NCBI GenBank assembly: GCA_029940125.1
Contig: JAOZRP010000144.1
Span: 1 to 6,323, forward strand
Source: a bacterium
GTDB lineage: Bacteria > Desulfobacterota > Anaeroferrophillalia > Anaeroferrophillales > Anaeroferrophillaceae
Direction of reading: 5' to 3'
Length of the DNA: 6,323 nt
The notes below the pieces were generated by a model, which was not told where the DNA came from, ran no database searches, and worked only from the letters and a program-made list of their open reading frames with translations. The position numbers and the translations under genes are program-made. Positions 5,021-6,323 of the stretch are shown piece after piece; positions within the stretch are counted from its first letter, which is position 1, and each line of letters opens with the position of its first letter.

Positions 5021-6323
5021 TTATGGTTGTTCGTTGCCCTTTAAGGGCATGATGCGGCGCACGTTCCGGGGGGCTGCCAGCCAGAATGACAGGCAGGAAA
5101 GCCAGAGGGCGGCGAGAATCAGGATAAAAGCATGCTGATAGCTGCCGGTCTGGTCAAAAATCCGGCCGGCAATCCAGGCCCCGCTGGCACCTCCCAGGCC
5201 CAGGAACAGGGAAAGCAGGCCGAAAATCCGGCCGAAGTTTGGTCCCTGGAACAAGTCGGCGGCGATGGAGGGAAAGAGCGGGGCGGCGGCTCCATAGCCG
5301 ATGCCGAACCCGATGGCAAAAAGGTAGGGAAAAATATCCGGGTTTCGAGATACTGCCAGAAGGGCGCCGATGCCCAGGGAAGCGGTGCCCATGCCGATGC
5401 TGTTGGCGATTTCCCGCGGCCAGCGATCAGCCAGAAAGCCGATGACAATCTTGCCGCCGGAACCGCAGATGCCCAGGAGGCCGAAAACCGAAGCCGCCCG
5501 GGTAAAGCTGAGGCCGCCGTCCACCAGACAGGTAACCGCGTGCAGGAGGGTTCCCTGGATGGCAAATGGACCGAAGAAAAAGCCGGCAGCCAGCAGCCAG
5601 AAACGTCTGGTCCGCAGGGCGTTGGCGGCTGTCCAGTACGTTTCGGCCCAGGATTGATCCAGAATGACCAGCTGGTGCTTTAGTTTCTTGCCTGCGGCAG
5701 TTCTTGCCGCGGATATTCCGTCGGCGGTTGTGCCGATCTGCTCCGGATCACGGCGCTGGAAAATGATGTTCAGCGGGATGGCTGCAAGAACCAGCAGGGC
5801 CAGTACGCGATAGGCGAAACGCCAGCCGTAGAGATGAATAATATGCTCCATCAGCGGGGGGATGAACAGCATGCCGACGCCAATGCCGGACATGGCAATG
5901 CCCACTGCCAGTCCCCGGCGGCGGATGAACCAGCGGGGCAGGATGGCGGCGTGGGGGACAAAACCAATAATGCTGACGCCGATGGCGGCTCCCAGACCGT
6001 AGCATCCATAAAACTGGAGCAGTGAGTTGGCCTCGGACACCAGCAGAAGCGTTCCCGCCAGCCAGAGGGCGCCGGCGGGGATGAGCCAGCGGGGACCGTA
6101 ACGGTCAATCAGGATGCCGACCAGCGCGGCGCTGAGATAATGGCAGATGATAAAGAGGCTGAAGATGCTTGAAGTGGCCGCCCGGTTCCAGCCGAAATCA
6201 CGGGTAATGGCGACGAAAAAAACCGAGAATGAATACCAGACGCCAAAAGCCAGTCCCAGGGTGATGAAAGAAACCGCGACAATCAGCCAGCCGTAGTAAA
6301 AAGGGAAATAACCGGTGTTTTTT
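5021..6323 (-). CDS. MFS transporter, oxalate/formate antiporter-monocarboxylate (OFA/MCT-like) type, 5'-truncated
   Basis: A 12-helix major facilitator permease of the inner membrane; by family it probably moves a small organic acid, but the substrate cannot be read from sequence. The frame runs from TAA 5023-5021 to the window edge, giving 433 residues (numbered from the edge). It opens with F-Y-Y-G-W-L-I-V-A, typical of the first helix, so only a few N-terminal residues are missing. Helix-1-end and helix-2 signatures include W-Y-S-F-S-V-F-F and F-G-W-N-R-A. The MFS loop-2/3 motif is G-I-L-I-D-R-Y-G-P-R (69-78). R-R-R-G-L-A-V-G-I-A-M-S-G (from 134) is the MCT/OFA-style motif. The cytoplasmic central loop is about 189-240, with D-P-E-Q-I-G, and the second half repeats motif A as G-G-K-I-V-I-G-F-L-A-D-R-W (289-301). 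It lies upstream of the selenoprotein gene on the same strand; a functional link is not shown. Confidence 0.9.
   Translation of the reverse strand, partial: KNTGYFPFYYGWLIVAVSFITLGLAFGVWYSFSVFFVAITRDFGWNRAATSSIFSLFIICHYLSAALVGILIDRYGPRWLIPAGALWLAGTLLLVSEANSLLQFYGCYGLGAAIGVSIIGFVPHAAILPRWFIRRRGLAVGIAMSGIGVGMLFIPPLMEHIIHLYGWRFAYRVLALLVLAAIPLNIIFQRRDPEQIGTTADGISAARTAAGKKLKHQLVILDQSWAETYWTAANALRTRRFWLLAAGFFFGPFAIQGTLLHAVTCLVDGGLSFTRAASVFGLLGICGSGGKIVIGFLADRWPREIANSIGMGTASLGIGALLAVSRNPDIFPYLFAIGFGIGYGAAAPLFPSIAADLFQGPNFGRIFGLLSLFLGLGGASGAWIAGRIFDQTGSYQHAFILILAALWLSCLSFWLAAPRNVRRIMPLKGNEQP

Noticed and set aside
5036..5048. GCCCTT/AAGGGC palindrome near the end of the MFS gene as a terminator
   Set aside because: It lies inside the coding sequence, and no U-run follows on either strand.

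Overview
The window looks like a chromosomal segment of an anaerobic, respiring bacterium, most likely Desulfobacterota (the former Deltaproteobacteria). The grounds are a GC-rich, tightly packed sequence, a periplasmic multiheme c-type cytochrome, an OFA-like organic-acid transporter and a strong case for a UGA-encoded selenocysteine. The lineage is an inference; there is no rRNA or other marker gene to fix it.

Plus strand, 1-2851: the last 33 codons of an unidentified gene end at 102. A short AT-rich leader with two overlapping TATAAT hexamers follows, then the end of the tryptophan pathway as a compact run, trpF-trpB-trpA. trpF and trpB overlap by 17 bp, and trpB and trpA by 4 bp (ATGA). 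The three enzymes convert phosphoribosyl-anthranilate to CdRP (TrpF) and indole-glycerol-phosphate plus serine to tryptophan (TrpA/TrpB). All catalytic residues checked are present. trpC, trpD and trpE are not in the window.

Minus strand, 6323-2832 (converging on trpA): an MFS transporter of the oxalate/formate-monocarboxylate type (5' end cut by the window edge), then a 168-bp gap, then the most interesting gene, then an O6-alkylguanine-DNA alkyltransferase (ogt) that starts inside the previous stop codon (ATGA). The ogt and trpA 3' ends overlap by 20 bp.

The main finding is the gene at 4852-3434. Read conventionally it is two pieces: a secretory N-terminus that stops at a UGA (4684-4682), and a large downstream frame with no good start. 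The two pieces are in exactly the same frame. The UGA sits where the Cys-rich metallophosphoesterase/5'-nucleotidase-like family has the second Cys of a Pro-Cys-Gly-Cys motif. Immediately downstream is a perfect 6-bp hairpin whose loop begins AGGUCU, at the same distance from the UGA as the loop of the classical fdhF SECIS. I therefore annotate one 472-residue selenoprotein: signal peptide, Sec-bearing phosphoesterase-like domain, proline-rich linker and a tetraheme (4 x CXXCH) cytochrome domain. I do not recognise this combination as a standard selenoprotein family.
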